A stretch of 58,029 bases of DNA from Desulfoscipio geothermicus (GTDB lineage Bacteria > Bacillota > Desulfotomaculia > Desulfotomaculales > Desulfallaceae): NCBI GenBank assembly GCA_016841645.1, contig JAENYS010000015.1, forward strand, positions 1 through 58,029, written 5' to 3'. Shown here in pieces: positions 43,688 through 52,256 of the stretch; within the stretch, counting starts at the first letter, position 1, and each line of letters opens with the position of its first letter. The notes beneath the pieces were generated by a model. It was not told where the DNA came from. It was given only the letters and a program-made list of their open reading frames with translations, and made no database searches. The position numbers were made by a program, and so were the translations under genes.

Positions 43688-45238
43688 ATGGTTGCTGCCC
43701 AGACACCGGTTAAGGAAACTATTACCGTAAATCAAGTGGTCAGTGAAAATTCCCAGCAAACCGTGGTACGCGGGACATTCATGATACCTGACCCCAAACC
43801 GGACGTGGAACAGATTATCTCCACGGATAAGACGGCCAGTGTTAAAAAGATCAGACTTTTACCTGATAAAGTAGTGGTTGATGGAACACTTACTTTGCAA
43901 ATTGTATACGTGGCTTTTGAACCGGCACAATCCGTACACCATATGCACGCGCAGGTTCCTTTTACCGCCTACGTTGATTTGCCGGGCGCATTGCCCAACA
44001 TGGACGTGAAAGTGGATGTCGCTGTAGAAGATGTCAAACTTAATTCCAGCAGCAGGGATGTTCGTCGGTATGATGTGATTGCGGTACTTGATGTTATGGC
44101 CAAAGTGACCGAGACCCAGGAAGTTGAAGTGCTCACCCAGGCACCGGACGACATGAATGCCAACTATGACGTGATTCATATTGATGACGTGGTTGGCCGG
44201 CAATCCGGTCAGGTCATTGTTAGCGATGAGTTTGATGAACCAGACGAAAAACCGGAGCCGGCAAAGATACTGGACGTGGATTCCACTGCAACGGTTAAAG
44301 ACGCTCGTATTGTTGCAGACAAAGTGATCATCGACGGCGAATTAACCCTGCAGATTATGTATGTAGGTGCAGTGCCGGAACAGTCGGTGCATGATATGCA
44401 CAAAACAATTAAGTTTACTGATTTTGTAGAGGTGCCAGGGGCTGAACCGGATATGGATGTGGTTGTGGACGCTGTGGTGGAAGACTGTGATGTCGAGATT
44501 AAAGGTGACCCATTCTTCAGCGCGAGTTGTGTGGTAAGACTGGATGTACGGGTTACCGAACCCAGGGATGTCAGGGTCGTTACCGAATGCGCCGGCGCCA
44601 CGGTGAAAACTGTCGAGTTGAATGTTGAGCACGTTATTGGCGAGGACTCTTCCCAGGTAGTGGTGAGGGAAACTTTTGAAACCCCTGAACCAAAACCATG
44701 CCCGGAAAAGGTGCTTAATGTATCCATAGAGGAAGTCAAAATAACTGAAAAGAGAATTATTAAAGACAAGGTAATCACCAAGGGTTATGTAGATGTCAAG
44801 ATTGTCTACGTATCCTCGGAGCCGGATCAAGCGGTGCATGCCATGCACCAGCGGCTTAATTTCCGTACCTTTGTAGAAATTAAAGGAGCCGTCAACGGCA
44901 TGGATGTGGATGTCAAACCTATGGTGGAATATATCAACGCCGAAGCCCATGATTGTGATGTTAATATCGAGGCAGTCATCAAGGTAAGGGCCCGGGTTAC
45001 CGAAACACTGCGCAGGTCTGTGTGCGCAGAGCTTGTGGAAGAGGAAGAAGAACCTACGGAAGAGTGTCCCGTTGGCCAGGTAATTGATTACACTATCAAG
45101 TCAGGTGATACGCTTTATAATTTAGCCCAGCGTTATGGCACCACCGTAAATATGATACTGGCAGAAAACCCGGGGATAAATGCTAATAATCTTCAAGTTG
45201 GCCAGGTCATTAAGATCCCCTGCGGAGCCAAAGGTTAA
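43688..45238 (+). CDS. SPOCS (DUF3794) triple-repeat protein with LysM, SipL-like
   Basis: A 516-aa protein with three tandem SPOCS/DUF3794 domains, each starting with an [15 protein letters not shown]-type strand and containing the IVYVAxEPxQxVHxMH motif, followed by a C-terminal LysM ([19 protein letters not shown] to the end). This is the design of SipL of Clostridioides, which joins SpoIVA in the coat basement layer. No signal peptide, as expected for a mother-cell coat protein. ATG 43688 with AAAGGAGG upstream. Stands behind a sigma-K-like promoter and before a second DUF3794 gene. Assignment as a SipL-type protein is inference by architecture. Confidence 0.85.
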   Translation: MVAAQTPVKETITVNQVVSENSQQTVVRGTFMIPDPKPDVEQIISTDKTASVKKIRLLPDKVVVDGTLTLQIVYVAFEPAQSVHHMHAQVPFTAYVDLPGALPNMDVKVDVAVEDVKLNSSSRDVRRYDVIAVLDVMAKVTETQEVEVLTQAPDDMNANYDVIHIDDVVGRQSGQVIVSDEFDEPDEKPEPAKILDVDSTATVKDARIVADKVIIDGELTLQIMYVGAVPEQSVHDMHKTIKFTDFVEVPGAEPDMDVVVDAVVEDCDVEIKGDPFFSASCVVRLDVRVTEPRDVRVVTECAGATVKTVELNVEHVIGEDSSQVVVRETFETPEPKPCPEKVLNVSIEEVKITEKRIIKDKVITKGYVDVKIVYVSSEPDQAVHAMHQRLNFRTFVEIKGAVNGMDVDVKPMVEYINAEAHDCDVNIEAVIKVRARVTETLRRSVCAELVEEEEEPTEECPVGQVIDYTIKSGDTLYNLAQRYGTTVNMILAENPGINANNLQVGQVIKIPCGAKG

Positions 45239-45266
45239 TTGATAAATTATCAAAGGAGGTTGTGAT

Positions 45267-46385
45267 ATGCCTATACAATATTTCTACAGCGAGCCTGATA
45301 ACGTTTTATGCGTAAAAATAAAGGTTCCGGTGGTTCTGGCGGAAGAAGAAGTGCAGGTGATTGTAGATAACGTAGCTGCTTTGCCCGAGCTAGCCCAGAA
45401 AATTGACCATATTGACGCCCGGCTGAATGATTTTGATGCCCGGCCGGTATTTCTACACGAAAACGGTGATCGCTGGATTAGTGTCATTGAGGAAGAAGGT
45501 TGGGAACGCTTTGGCTGGCACTGGACGGAGCACCGTATGCCTGTGGTGCGCAAGGTGTTGGTCAGCGGTACTTTGCACAAGCAGATTTATTATGTAGATA
45601 AAGATGACCACGTGAAGCATGTGGGCGAGGATATCCCTTTTACTAAGGATGTTACTTTGGATGTGGCACAGCCTGTGGTGGATGAGAACGATGTATTCGT
45701 TCAACTGCATCACAAAAAAATCGATATGCGCTGGGAACTGCGCCGGGGTTCCCGGCTGCACCAGACCGGGGTAATGATTTTCCAGGTCAAGGTAGTGGAG
45801 GAAAGGCAGATTTTCGTGCAGGTATGCCCGCAGTTAGATCGCAAGTGCGTCCGGGGTGTCAACCTGCTTAAAGACGGCAGCTTTGAGGCCTGGGCAACCA
45901 ACACTATGCCGGTGTTCTGGGGAGCTAGTAATGTTTTGCGCTATAACAGTGGCGCTTTAATGGGCAATATCCCCAATGAGGCGGCTTCATTGTTCCAGAC
46001 TGTTAACCGGTTGGGTGCCAACAATAACAATATTGTGCCTACAGGAGAATACCGGTTGTGCTTTGATGCGTCAGAAATACCTGACTTCAGGACAGTATTA
46101 GGAGGCACGGCTTCCTTTAACTTAACGGCTGAATTGCTGTTCTATGATATTTATGGCAATCTAGTGAACGGTGAAACCAGAAGCTGGAATGCCGGGCAGA
46201 TAACCGATAGTACATTTACAAACTTATGTTTCAATGCCGTTGCTCCTGAGGAAGCCAGGGAAGCTCTGGTAAGGTTTACCTTTGAGCCTAATGCTCTAAA
46301 TACCAGTGCAGTGGTAATCGATAATGTCAAGCTTGAATGCATGAGGGTGCAAAACCGGTATTACGAACAGTTTACCCAGGGTTAA
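45267..46385 (+). CDS. DUF3794 protein with a C-terminal jelly-roll-like domain
   Basis: A 372-aa protein. The N-terminal half (about 1-200) includes one SPOCS-like segment (VRKVLVSGTLHKQIYYVDK; VGEDIPFTKDVTLD). The C-terminal half (from about 200, GVNLLKDGSFEAW) has the pattern of a carbohydrate-binding-like beta-sandwich (FDASEIPDF, VVIDNVKLECM). No signal peptide. It lies 28 bp after the SPOCS-LysM gene, sharing its transcript, so a spore-coat or exosporium role is likely (inference). Followed by a terminator. Confidence 0.75.
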   Translation: MPIQYFYSEPDNVLCVKIKVPVVLAEEEVQVIVDNVAALPELAQKIDHIDARLNDFDARPVFLHENGDRWISVIEEEGWERFGWHWTEHRMPVVRKVLVSGTLHKQIYYVDKDDHVKHVGEDIPFTKDVTLDVAQPVVDENDVFVQLHHKKIDMRWELRRGSRLHQTGVMIFQVKVVEERQIFVQVCPQLDRKCVRGVNLLKDGSFEAWATNTMPVFWGASNVLRYNSGALMGNIPNEAASLFQTVNRLGANNNNIVPTGEYRLCFDASEIPDFRTVLGGTASFNLTAELLFYDIYGNLVNGETRSWNAGQITDSTFTNLCFNAVAPEEAREALVRFTFEPNALNTSAVVIDNVKLECMRVQNRYYEQFTQG

Positions 46386-46424
46386 TGGCTTATTAACAAA
46401 TTTATTGGTTTGAAAAAAGCTACC

Positions 46425-46456
46425 AAAGGGATGGTTTTAAGGCCATCTCTTTTTTC
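46425..46456 (+). terminator. Terminator after the DUF3794 pair
   Basis: A 10-bp stem, aaagggatgg (46425-46434) with ccatctcttt (46443-46452) including one G-U pair, then TTTTC. Confidence 0.85.
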
Positions 46457-46605
46457 TTAATCGATCTTTCCAGGCAACATATTTAATGCCTAGCCGTGGC
46501 TTATGCCTGCCCCGTTGCTAGGAATTATTGCTATTTGTTATATAAACTATTTTAACTTTTTAGACATATATTTGATAAGAGTCTAATTACGAAGGGGGAA
46601 AATCT

Positions 46606-46902
46606 ATGATGAACAATATAGGTAACTTTATGCCGCTTGTTCAGGAACTACAGGAACAGTTGAAAAGTATGACGGTAAAAGTAAGCGCTGGTGAGGGAGC
46701 TGTGCAGTTAGTAATGAACGGCAATCAAGAGGTTGTGCAGCTGCACTTCAAACCCGATTTGATGCAGGATCCTGCGCAGTTGGCCCAGTTGACTGCGGAG
46801 GCTTTTAATGAAGGTATGCGGGAATCCAAGAAAATGGTTCGTGAGCAATTTTCTAAGTTAACGGGCGGTTTGGCTATCCCAACTGTGCCGGGTTTGATTT
46901 AA
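46606..46902 (+). CDS. YbaB/EbfC-like protein, second paralogue
   Basis: A 98-aa second member of the YbaB family. The middle (GAVQLVMNGNQEVVQLHFKP) and the C-terminal KLTGGLAIPTVPGLI match YbaB of 23379, but the N-terminus (NIGNFMPLVQELQEQL) is different and more acidic. It is not with dnaX-recR. The gene starts a four-gene cluster with two small motif-sharing proteins. It may be a DNA-binding protein of a particular growth phase or of sporulation (inference). Confidence 0.85.
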   Translation: MMNNIGNFMPLVQELQEQLKSMTVKVSAGEGAVQLVMNGNQEVVQLHFKPDLMQDPAQLAQLTAEAFNEGMRESKKMVREQFSKLTGGLAIPTVPGLI

Positions 46903-46920
46903 TAGGGGTGGTATAATATT

Positions 46921-47169
46921 ATGCCCGCTGATGGCCTGGAGAAAAGAATAATAGAACTGTTGGAAATAAAAGACAAGCATAGTATTGGTAATGATAAATT
47001 TTTATTGTTGATGAGCCTGGTAAATTTAATGGGTATAATCAACCTGCTGGAAATGCGAGCCGCTGGTAATGCACAGGAGAGTCGTGGTCGTCCCCAGGAA
47101 ATGGTGCCTTTCTTGGGTATGTTCGGTGGTCCCAAGGGCAAGGTGCCGGCTGATAGCGTTCAAAAATAA
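46921..47169 (+). CDS. Small protein with LLMSLVNLMGIINLL motif
   Basis: An 82-aa protein of unknown function. Residues 20-45 (NDKFLLLMSLVNLMGIINLL) form a hydrophobic helix that recurs in the protein at 47862. The rest is charged and Gly/Pro-rich. ATG start, 18 bp after the YbaB paralogue, with AGGGGTGG upstream. Probably co-transcribed with it. Confidence 0.65.
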   Translation: MPADGLEKRIIELLEIKDKHSIGNDKFLLLMSLVNLMGIINLLEMRAAGNAQESRGRPQEMVPFLGMFGGPKGKVPADSVQK

Positions 47170-47199
47170 ACCAGGGCGGTCTGGACGCCGTACTGGTTT
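47168..47199. repeat. Hairpin after the small-protein gene
   Basis: Arms aaaccag (47168-47174) and ctggttt (47193-47199), with an inner ggcg/cgcc stem. No T run follows on the plus strand. It may end transcription from both sides between convergent genes. Confidence 0.45.
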
Positions 47200-47240
47200 A
47201 GCTAAATAATAAGTTGCTGTGACAATAGCGCGCAGCAAGG

Positions 47241-47750
47241 TTAAACTGGTTTTGCCGGAGCTAATTGGCGGTAATAGCTAATAATTGTCTTTTGGGGGCA
47301 TTTCGCGGGGAGCAGCGATGGGGGTTTTTGAATCACGGTTGTACTGGTTATTTCACTGGTGCCGGGTATTGGTATGTTATTGGTGTCTTCCGGAATTGCT
47401 GACTGCTCACCAGTCCATTTAGTCATTGGTTGTTCCAGTGTGGTTTTTATACCGGGCTCCTTGTCGTTTGGGTAATAGGGGTGATCCACCGGCGGTTGTA
47501 CATCCGCTGGTGGATTATTATTGAACTCGATCAAAGGTTGCCGGGGTACATTGTTTTCGGAGAACATCATTAATTGATAAACGGCACTGTGCAGCGTTTC
47601 AATACCCCTTTGCATTTCCTTAATAGTATTTTGGATGCCATCAATCATGTCAATTACTTGGCGCATCCAGGGCTCTAGGTTTTGCTTCCCCGGCACCACC
47701 ATAAAAAATAAGGGGAGCATTTCCCACAGGCCTATTGGTGAGCGGTTCAA
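47241..47750 (-). CDS. Hypothetical protein, Pro/Asn-rich C-terminus
   Basis: A 169-aa protein with an N-terminal helical section (MIDGIQNTIKEMQRGIETLH) and a Pro/Asn/Thr-rich, probably disordered C-terminal half. TTG start at 47750 with AAAGGAG 9 nt upstream (47759-47765 on the minus strand), which favours a real gene. The first ~18 residues are hydrophobic (LWEMLPLFFMVV) and might insert in a membrane. No family recognised. It lies between the two motif-sharing proteins, on the other strand. Confidence 0.6.
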   Translation of the reverse strand: MNRSPIGLWEMLPLFFMVVPGKQNLEPWMRQVIDMIDGIQNTIKEMQRGIETLHSAVYQLMMFSENNVPRQPLIEFNNNPPADVQPPVDHPYYPNDKEPGIKTTLEQPMTKWTGEQSAIPEDTNNIPIPGTSEITSTTVIQKPPSLLPAKCPQKTIISYYRQLAPAKPV

Positions 47751-47861
47751 AATAATTCTCCTTTCGTTTAATTATTTAATACAGTATGAAATATGTTATG
47801 TAAAAGTTCGGTGGATTGTTACTTAATGGCAAACCCAGATAGTAAAAGGGGTGTTTAAAAA

Positions 47862-48452
47862 TTGGATGAGAATAAAATAGAAAAGACTTTGTTTAAAATA
47901 TTGGACTATCAGTCAGAGCACAATGTGGATGATGACAGTATTTTAATTATGGTTAGCTTGCTAAATCTGATGGGTATGGTTAATTTACTAAATCGCGAGG
48001 GGGAAAACAGCGCCACAGGTGCCGGGTTAACTCCCGGTCTTGGCAATATAGAAGCATTGCTGGGACCGCTGATGGCTTTAATGGCGGGTATGGGTAAGGG
48101 AGGGACCGCCGGTGAGGGGCAGAGCTCTTTTAACCCGGTGGCGTTATTGAGTCTTTTGAATGGTGTAATGGGAGGGGGCCAAGGTAAGGGCGATGCACCT
48201 GACTTTTCCGCACTATTTAGCCTGCTGGGCCCACTATTAGGCATGGGCGGGGCGGCTCAACCACTTAACCAGTCCGATGCCGGTAATTGGCAGGCGGAGA
48301 AGCGGCAGCCCGTACAGCGGGAGATAAATTTGGATAAAAAATATAAAACCTCCGTAGAAGGTACGGTCAGTTCCGGCGAGGGTACTTCAGGACAAAAAAA
48401 AGAGCGGCCTCCCAAGCCCGGTGAGGTATTGAAATGGAAATTCGGGACATGA
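47862..48452 (+). CDS. Gly/Leu/Met-rich protein with NLMG motif
   Basis: A 196-aa protein of unknown function. It begins with a segment paralogous to the 46921 protein (DDSILIMVSLLNLMGMVNLL), then a Gly/Leu/Met-rich low-complexity region (about 65-140; LGPLMALMAGMGKGG; LFSLLGPLLGMGG) and a charged Lys/Glu/Gly tail. It may form self-associating layers, as some coat proteins do (inference). TTG start with AGGGGTG upstream. The downstream HMA-like gene follows within 30 bp. Confidence 0.65.
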   Translation: MDENKIEKTLFKILDYQSEHNVDDDSILIMVSLLNLMGMVNLLNREGENSATGAGLTPGLGNIEALLGPLMALMAGMGKGGTAGEGQSSFNPVALLSLLNGVMGGGQGKGDAPDFSALFSLLGPLLGMGGAAQPLNQSDAGNWQAEKRQPVQREINLDKKYKTSVEGTVSSGEGTSGQKKERPPKPGEVLKWKFGT

Positions 48453-48482
48453 TAGGCATAAAGACCAACCGGGGGTGATTAT

Positions 48483-48716
48483 TTGGGCGATAACGTTAGA
48501 ACCGTTCAGGAAACAGTTTGGGTGGGCGGATTGTACGACTCGGATGGCGGCCTGGAAATTGAACATAATTTAATTCAGGTGGACGGGGTGCGGAATGTGC
48601 AAGTAGCCGTTGATGAAGGGGCGGTAACCGTTAACTATGATCCAACGGTAATTAGCGGAGAATACCTGCGTCGCACTTTAAACTCCCTGGGCTATTCACC
48701 ATATGTACGCTACTAA
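48483..48716 (+). CDS. HMA-like domain protein lacking the CxxC metal site
   Basis: A 77-aa protein with the ferredoxin-like HMA pattern (IQVDGVRNVQVAVDEGAVTVNYDP; LRRTLNSLGYSPY). Where metal carriers have GMxCxxC, this one has GLYDSDGG, so it probably does not bind copper-type ions through cysteines. TTG start, 30 bp after the 47862 gene. A terminator follows. Function unknown. Confidence 0.75.
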   Translation: MGDNVRTVQETVWVGGLYDSDGGLEIEHNLIQVDGVRNVQVAVDEGAVTVNYDPTVISGEYLRRTLNSLGYSPYVRY

Positions 48717-48744
48717 AGCGGGCTTCACGGGGCCCGCTTTTAAA
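48715..48744 (+). terminator. Terminator after the HMA-like gene
   Basis: An imperfect but GC-rich stem, aaagcgggc (48715-48723) with gcccgcttt (48733-48741), then TT. Confidence 0.85.
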
Positions 48745-48772
48745 ATTAGCAATTAATAAGGCGGGGATATTC

Positions 48773-49219
48773 ATGAGTACTACGTTATTGGCCATGCTAA
48801 TTGCTGCTATGTCAGGGGTGACTATGGCTCTGCAGGGCTCGCTTAACGCTGCTTTAGGTAAAATTATCGGTTTATTGGAAACTACCTTCATAGTACACCT
48901 GGTAGGTTTAGTGTTGGTTTTTCTATTGCTTTTTGTTTTTCGACTGGGTGACGGCGATTGGCGTCGTTACGTTGAAGCGCCCTGGTATACCTATCTTGGT
49001 GGTATACTGGGCGTGATTATAATATATCTAGTGGTACGCTCCATTCCTGCTCTGGGTGTGGCGGTGGCCACTACTGCCATTATAGTAGGACAGGTACTGA
49101 CGGCTTGCTTGGTAGATCACCTGGGATTGTTTGGCCTGGAAAGAACACCGTTTACTTGGTACAGGGTGACCGGTACTGTGCTAATGGCCTCCGGTGCTTT
49201 TTTAATATTAAAAAAGTAA
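48773..49219 (+). CDS. DMT-superfamily membrane protein (DUF606/EamA-like)
   Basis: A 148-aa protein with about five transmembrane segments of the half-size DUF606/YdcZ type (MSTTLLAMLIAAMSGVTMALQ, ALQGSLNAALG, GILGVIIIYLVVRSIPALGVAVATTAIIVGQ). The substrate is unknown. Its last codons overlap the 3' end of the convergent ZIP gene by 12 bases. ATG start with a GGCGGGG site. Confidence 0.82.
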   Translation: MSTTLLAMLIAAMSGVTMALQGSLNAALGKIIGLLETTFIVHLVGLVLVFLLLFVFRLGDGDWRRYVEAPWYTYLGGILGVIIIYLVVRSIPALGVAVATTAIIVGQVLTACLVDHLGLFGLERTPFTWYRVTGTVLMASGAFLILKK

Positions 49220-49927
49220 GTTTATCCGAAACATAAACCAAAAGCCAACTATCATCCCGAATAGGGCAAAAATGCTGTGGTTGCCCAATGATGCGGGCAC
49301 CAGTTTTTCAAAAACGATAAATATCATGGCACCGGCGGCCAGGGCCAAAAGCAATGCATTAATGGTTGGTGAAACTTGCAGTATACATAATCCCAGCAGC
49401 GTTCCCAGAGGGGTAATCAGGCTGATTAATGCATTGATGCCGATTATCCGTTTGCTGCCCATGCCGGCGACCCTTAAAGGGGCTGCGGTGGCCATGCCCT
49501 CCGGTATGTTATGCAGCCCTATGGCCATGGCCAGCACCGGTCCCAATTGCGCCGAGGCCGAGTAGCCGGCAGCTATGGCTATACCTTCGGGAAGGTCATG
49601 CAAGGCAATGCCCAGAGCAATTAAATAGCCCATGCGCAGGTAAACCTGGCTGGCATGATGCCCGGGCATTAGTTTGGTAAGTAAAAAATCAACGCCGGTC
49701 ACAAGTAAAAATCCGCCGGCAAACCCCAGCAGGCAAGTGCCCGGGCTGCCATAGGCCATGGATGTGGGCAGTAGGTCCATCATGGCTACTGCCATCATCA
49801 CACCCGAGGCAAACCCCAGTAGAACAGCCAGCACCCATTCCTTCATTGGTCCGAATAGAATGGTCACGGCTGCGCCCAGGCAGGTGCTCAACCCGGCGGT
49901 GAGTGCCTGAAGTAATATAATAATCAA
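49208..49927 (-). CDS. ZIP-family divalent metal transporter
   Basis: A 239-aa polytopic protein with eight hydrophobic segments. The ZIP metal-site motifs HDLPEGIAIA and GLHNIPEGMATA are both present, so zinc or a similar divalent metal is the probable cargo. TTG start with GGAAGGTGG upstream. It is convergent with the DUF606 gene and follows the L,D-transpeptidase on the same strand. Confidence 0.92.
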   Translation of the reverse strand: MIIILLQALTAGLSTCLGAAVTILFGPMKEWVLAVLLGFASGVMMAVAMMDLLPTSMAYGSPGTCLLGFAGGFLLVTGVDFLLTKLMPGHHASQVYLRMGYLIALGIALHDLPEGIAIAAGYSASAQLGPVLAMAIGLHNIPEGMATAAPLRVAGMGSKRIIGINALISLITPLGTLLGLCILQVSPTINALLLALAAGAMIFIVFEKLVPASLGNHSIFALFGMIVGFWFMFRINLLF

Positions 49928-49945
49928 TGAACCACCTTCCCGGTT

Positions 49946-50518
49946 TCAGGGAATGAAAATTGTTTGTCCTATGACTATCACGTTGGGATTAGCTATATTG
50001 TTAGCGGCAATTAGCGCTTTTAGAGTTATGTTAAACGATTGAGCTATTTTCCACAGGGTATCCCCGGGCCGGACAGTGTATGTTTTTCCAATGCTTCCTT
50101 CGTTGCTGCTGCTCATGTTACCTGGTTTAAAAGCAGTAATCACATCTGCTTCGGAACGTCTGTAAATATGTACCGGAGTGCCGATGGGTATTTGAGGAAA
50201 AAGTTCTTCGACATGGTAATTGTGCATGCGTATACAGCCATGCGATACGGCCTGCCCGATGGATGAAGGGTTGTTGTTGCCATGAATACCGTAGTTGCCG
50301 CCGGGGATAGTCAAACCCATCCAGCGGGTGCCCAGCATACCACCGGGGTTGACTATTTTATTCTTAACTTTATAATTGCCCGGTGGGGTGGGTGTAGATG
50401 TCTTGCCTACTGCCACGGGGTATTCTTTTATGAGCTTTTCTCCGTTATAATAATACAACTTGCGGATGATTGTATTTATTGCTAAATGACCGCCGGCTTC
50501 CGGTTTGACAGGTGCCAA
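49946..50518 (-). CDS. L,D-transpeptidase (YkuD) with LysM
   Basis: A 190-aa enzyme that cross-links peptidoglycan stem peptides. YkuD domain (about 10-125): H79 (YGIHGNN) and the catalytic C95 in [11 protein letters not shown]-terminal LysM (about 145-189, [14 protein letters not shown]) binds glycan. No signal peptide is visible. B. subtilis YkuD is also leaderless and sits in the spore. TTG 50518 is preferred because AAAGGAG lies 9 nt upstream; a longer start at 50563 has no site. Acts on the wall or on spore peptidoglycan. Confidence 0.9.
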   Translation of the reverse strand: MAPVKPEAGGHLAINTIIRKLYYYNGEKLIKEYPVAVGKTSTPTPPGNYKVKNKIVNPGGMLGTRWMGLTIPGGNYGIHGNNNPSSIGQAVSHGCIRMHNYHVEELFPQIPIGTPVHIYRRSEADVITAFKPGNMSSSNEGSIGKTYTVRPGDTLWKIAQSFNITLKALIAANNIANPNVIVIGQTIFIP

Positions 50519-50650
50519 ATTACCACGCTCCTTTCCATACAATTTATGTTTCAGTTTGGACAAAAATGTCTCAGCATGGATACTTGTCCCCCCGGCATTT
50601 TTTGGATATACTTATACATTAAATATACAAAGGATATGGTGACATTTAAT

Positions 50651-51490
50651 ATGATTGTAAAGGCTTACGCCAAAATAAATTTGGTCCTGGACGTGCTGGG
50701 TACAAGGCCGGACAGGTACCATGAACTGGTCACCATCATGCAGACTCTGGATCTACATGATGTGGTGGAAATTAACGAAGCTAGGAAAATTGAACTTAAT
50801 GTAGAAGGGGCTGATTTGCCGGCCGGTCCGGGCAACCTGGCCTTTCAGGCTGCCGATTTGCTTCGTCGCCGGGCGGGCTTCGACGGAGGTGCCGACATCA
50901 AGCTGGTGAAACGCATTCCATTGGCAGCCGGGTTGGCCGGGGGATCGGCGGATGCGGCCGCGGTTTTACACGGATTAAATAATCTTTGGGGCCTGGGTAT
51001 GGTAGCGAGTGAGCTTGAGACTTTGGGTGCTGCCATTGGTTCGGATGTACCCTTTTGCTTGCGGGGTGGCACCGCCCTGGTGCAGGGGCGTGGTGAAAAG
51101 GTTCATCCTTTACCCGGTTTGCCCCCGCTGGGTGTGTTGCTGGTCAAACCGTTTTTTGGGTTGAGTACAGCCCAGGTGTATCGCCTGTATGACGATATTG
51201 TAGAACCGCTGCATCCGGATAGTCAGGGTATGCTGCGGGCTGTATGTAGTGGTGATGTGGGCGGAGTGGTTGCTCGCTTGGGCAATGTCTTGGAACAGGC
51301 TACCATGCCTCTGCATCCTGAAATCAGGGAGATTAAAGAGGCTTTAACCGCGATTGGTGCCTCGGGAGTTCTAATGAGCGGCAGCGGGCCCACTGTATTC
51401 GGTTTGTTTGAAAATAAGGCTGCGGCATTGCAGGCGGCCTGCGAGATAAAAATAGGCAACTTTGGGGTTTGGGTTACCGAGTTTAATTAA
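50651..51490 (+). CDS. ispE: 4-diphosphocytidyl-2-C-methyl-D-erythritol kinase
   Basis: A GHMP kinase (279 aa) of the methylerythritol-phosphate isoprenoid pathway. AYAKINLVLDVLGTRPDRYHELVTI and the P-loop-like PLAAGLAGGSADAAAVL are diagnostic, with the C-terminal MSGSGPTVFG. ATG 50651 is the family start; an upstream extension to 50486 was not used. The B. subtilis order (ispE then purR/spoVG) is conserved in outline. Confidence 0.94.
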   Translation: MIVKAYAKINLVLDVLGTRPDRYHELVTIMQTLDLHDVVEINEARKIELNVEGADLPAGPGNLAFQAADLLRRRAGFDGGADIKLVKRIPLAAGLAGGSADAAAVLHGLNNLWGLGMVASELETLGAAIGSDVPFCLRGGTALVQGRGEKVHPLPGLPPLGVLLVKPFFGLSTAQVYRLYDDIVEPLHPDSQGMLRAVCSGDVGGVVARLGNVLEQATMPLHPEIREIKEALTAIGASGVLMSGSGPTVFGLFENKAAALQAACEIKIGNFGVWVTEFN

Positions 51491-51575
51491 CCCGGAAGCT
51501 GATTGGCAAACCTTGCAGGTTTAGTTGAAATAATGGTAAAATGTATTGTAAATCTTTTATGGGAGGCGGGGGAAT

Positions 51576-52256
51576 TTGAAAGAACCGAAATTACTACCGA
51601 TTAAACTGGATAACTATAAACCCCTGCGCGAGATAGTATTTGAAACTATGCGGGAAGCGATTATCCAAGGCAGTCTTGAGCCGGGGGAACGGCTAATGGA
51701 GATTCAGCTGGCTGAGGAAATGGGGGTCAGTCGTACCCCTGTTCGGGAGGCCATTAGGAAATTAGAACTTGAAGGTTTTGTAGTTATGGTCCCGCGCAAA
51801 GGGGCTTATGTGGCAGGAATTTCTGTTAAGGACATAGTTGATGTTTTTGAAGTGCGGGCGGCCCTGGAAGCCCTGGCGGCCGGCTTAGCTGCAGAAAGGG
51901 CCACCACAGATGAACTAGACGAAATGGAGCGGGCGTCATTGTATATTTACGAGGCTGAAGATGGTTTGATAGATAACATCGTGGAAAGGGACTCTGATTT
52001 TCATGATTTAATATACAAATCTAGCCGTAACCAGCGACTGATACAAATTATCACCCTGTTAAAGGAACAGATTCAGCGTTTCCGTACCACTTCTCTGTCT
52101 CAGCCCGGCCGTATAAAACATGCTGTTGACGAACATAAAGGCATTATTGAGGCCATTAGCGAACATAATGTGGAAATGGCCAGTCTTTTGGCACGGGAAC
52201 ATATTGAAACTGCTTTACAAACATTCCTTAATGCCATGGAGGATATAAAAAGGTGA
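51576..52256 (+). CDS. GntR-family regulator, FCD (FadR) subfamily
   Basis: A 226-aa DNA-binding regulator. An N-terminal winged helix (EPGERLMEIQLAEEMGVSRT, PVREAIRKLELEGFV) is followed by a helical FCD ligand domain (FEVRAALEALAAGLAAER; DSDFHDLIYKSS; EHKGIIEAI). FCD proteins bind small carboxylates via metal and His/Asp residues. TTG start with GGAGGCGGGGG. The stop overlaps the next gene's GTG start by 4 bp. Its target is unknown. Confidence 0.92.
   Translation: MKEPKLLPIKLDNYKPLREIVFETMREAIIQGSLEPGERLMEIQLAEEMGVSRTPVREAIRKLELEGFVVMVPRKGAYVAGISVKDIVDVFEVRAALEALAAGLAAERATTDELDEMERASLYIYEAEDGLIDNIVERDSDFHDLIYKSSRNQRLIQIITLLKEQIQRFRTTSLSQPGRIKHAVDEHKGIIEAISEHNVEMASLLAREHIETALQTFLNAMEDIKR

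Noticed and set aside
46921-48452. NLMG-motif proteins as membrane transport proteins
   Set aside because: The shared hydrophobic helix is short and single, and the rest is charged or Gly-rich, so transport is not supported.
50486-50650. Extended start for ispE
   Set aside because: The extension overlaps the divergent L,D-transpeptidase start and lacks family similarity; the usual start is at 50651.
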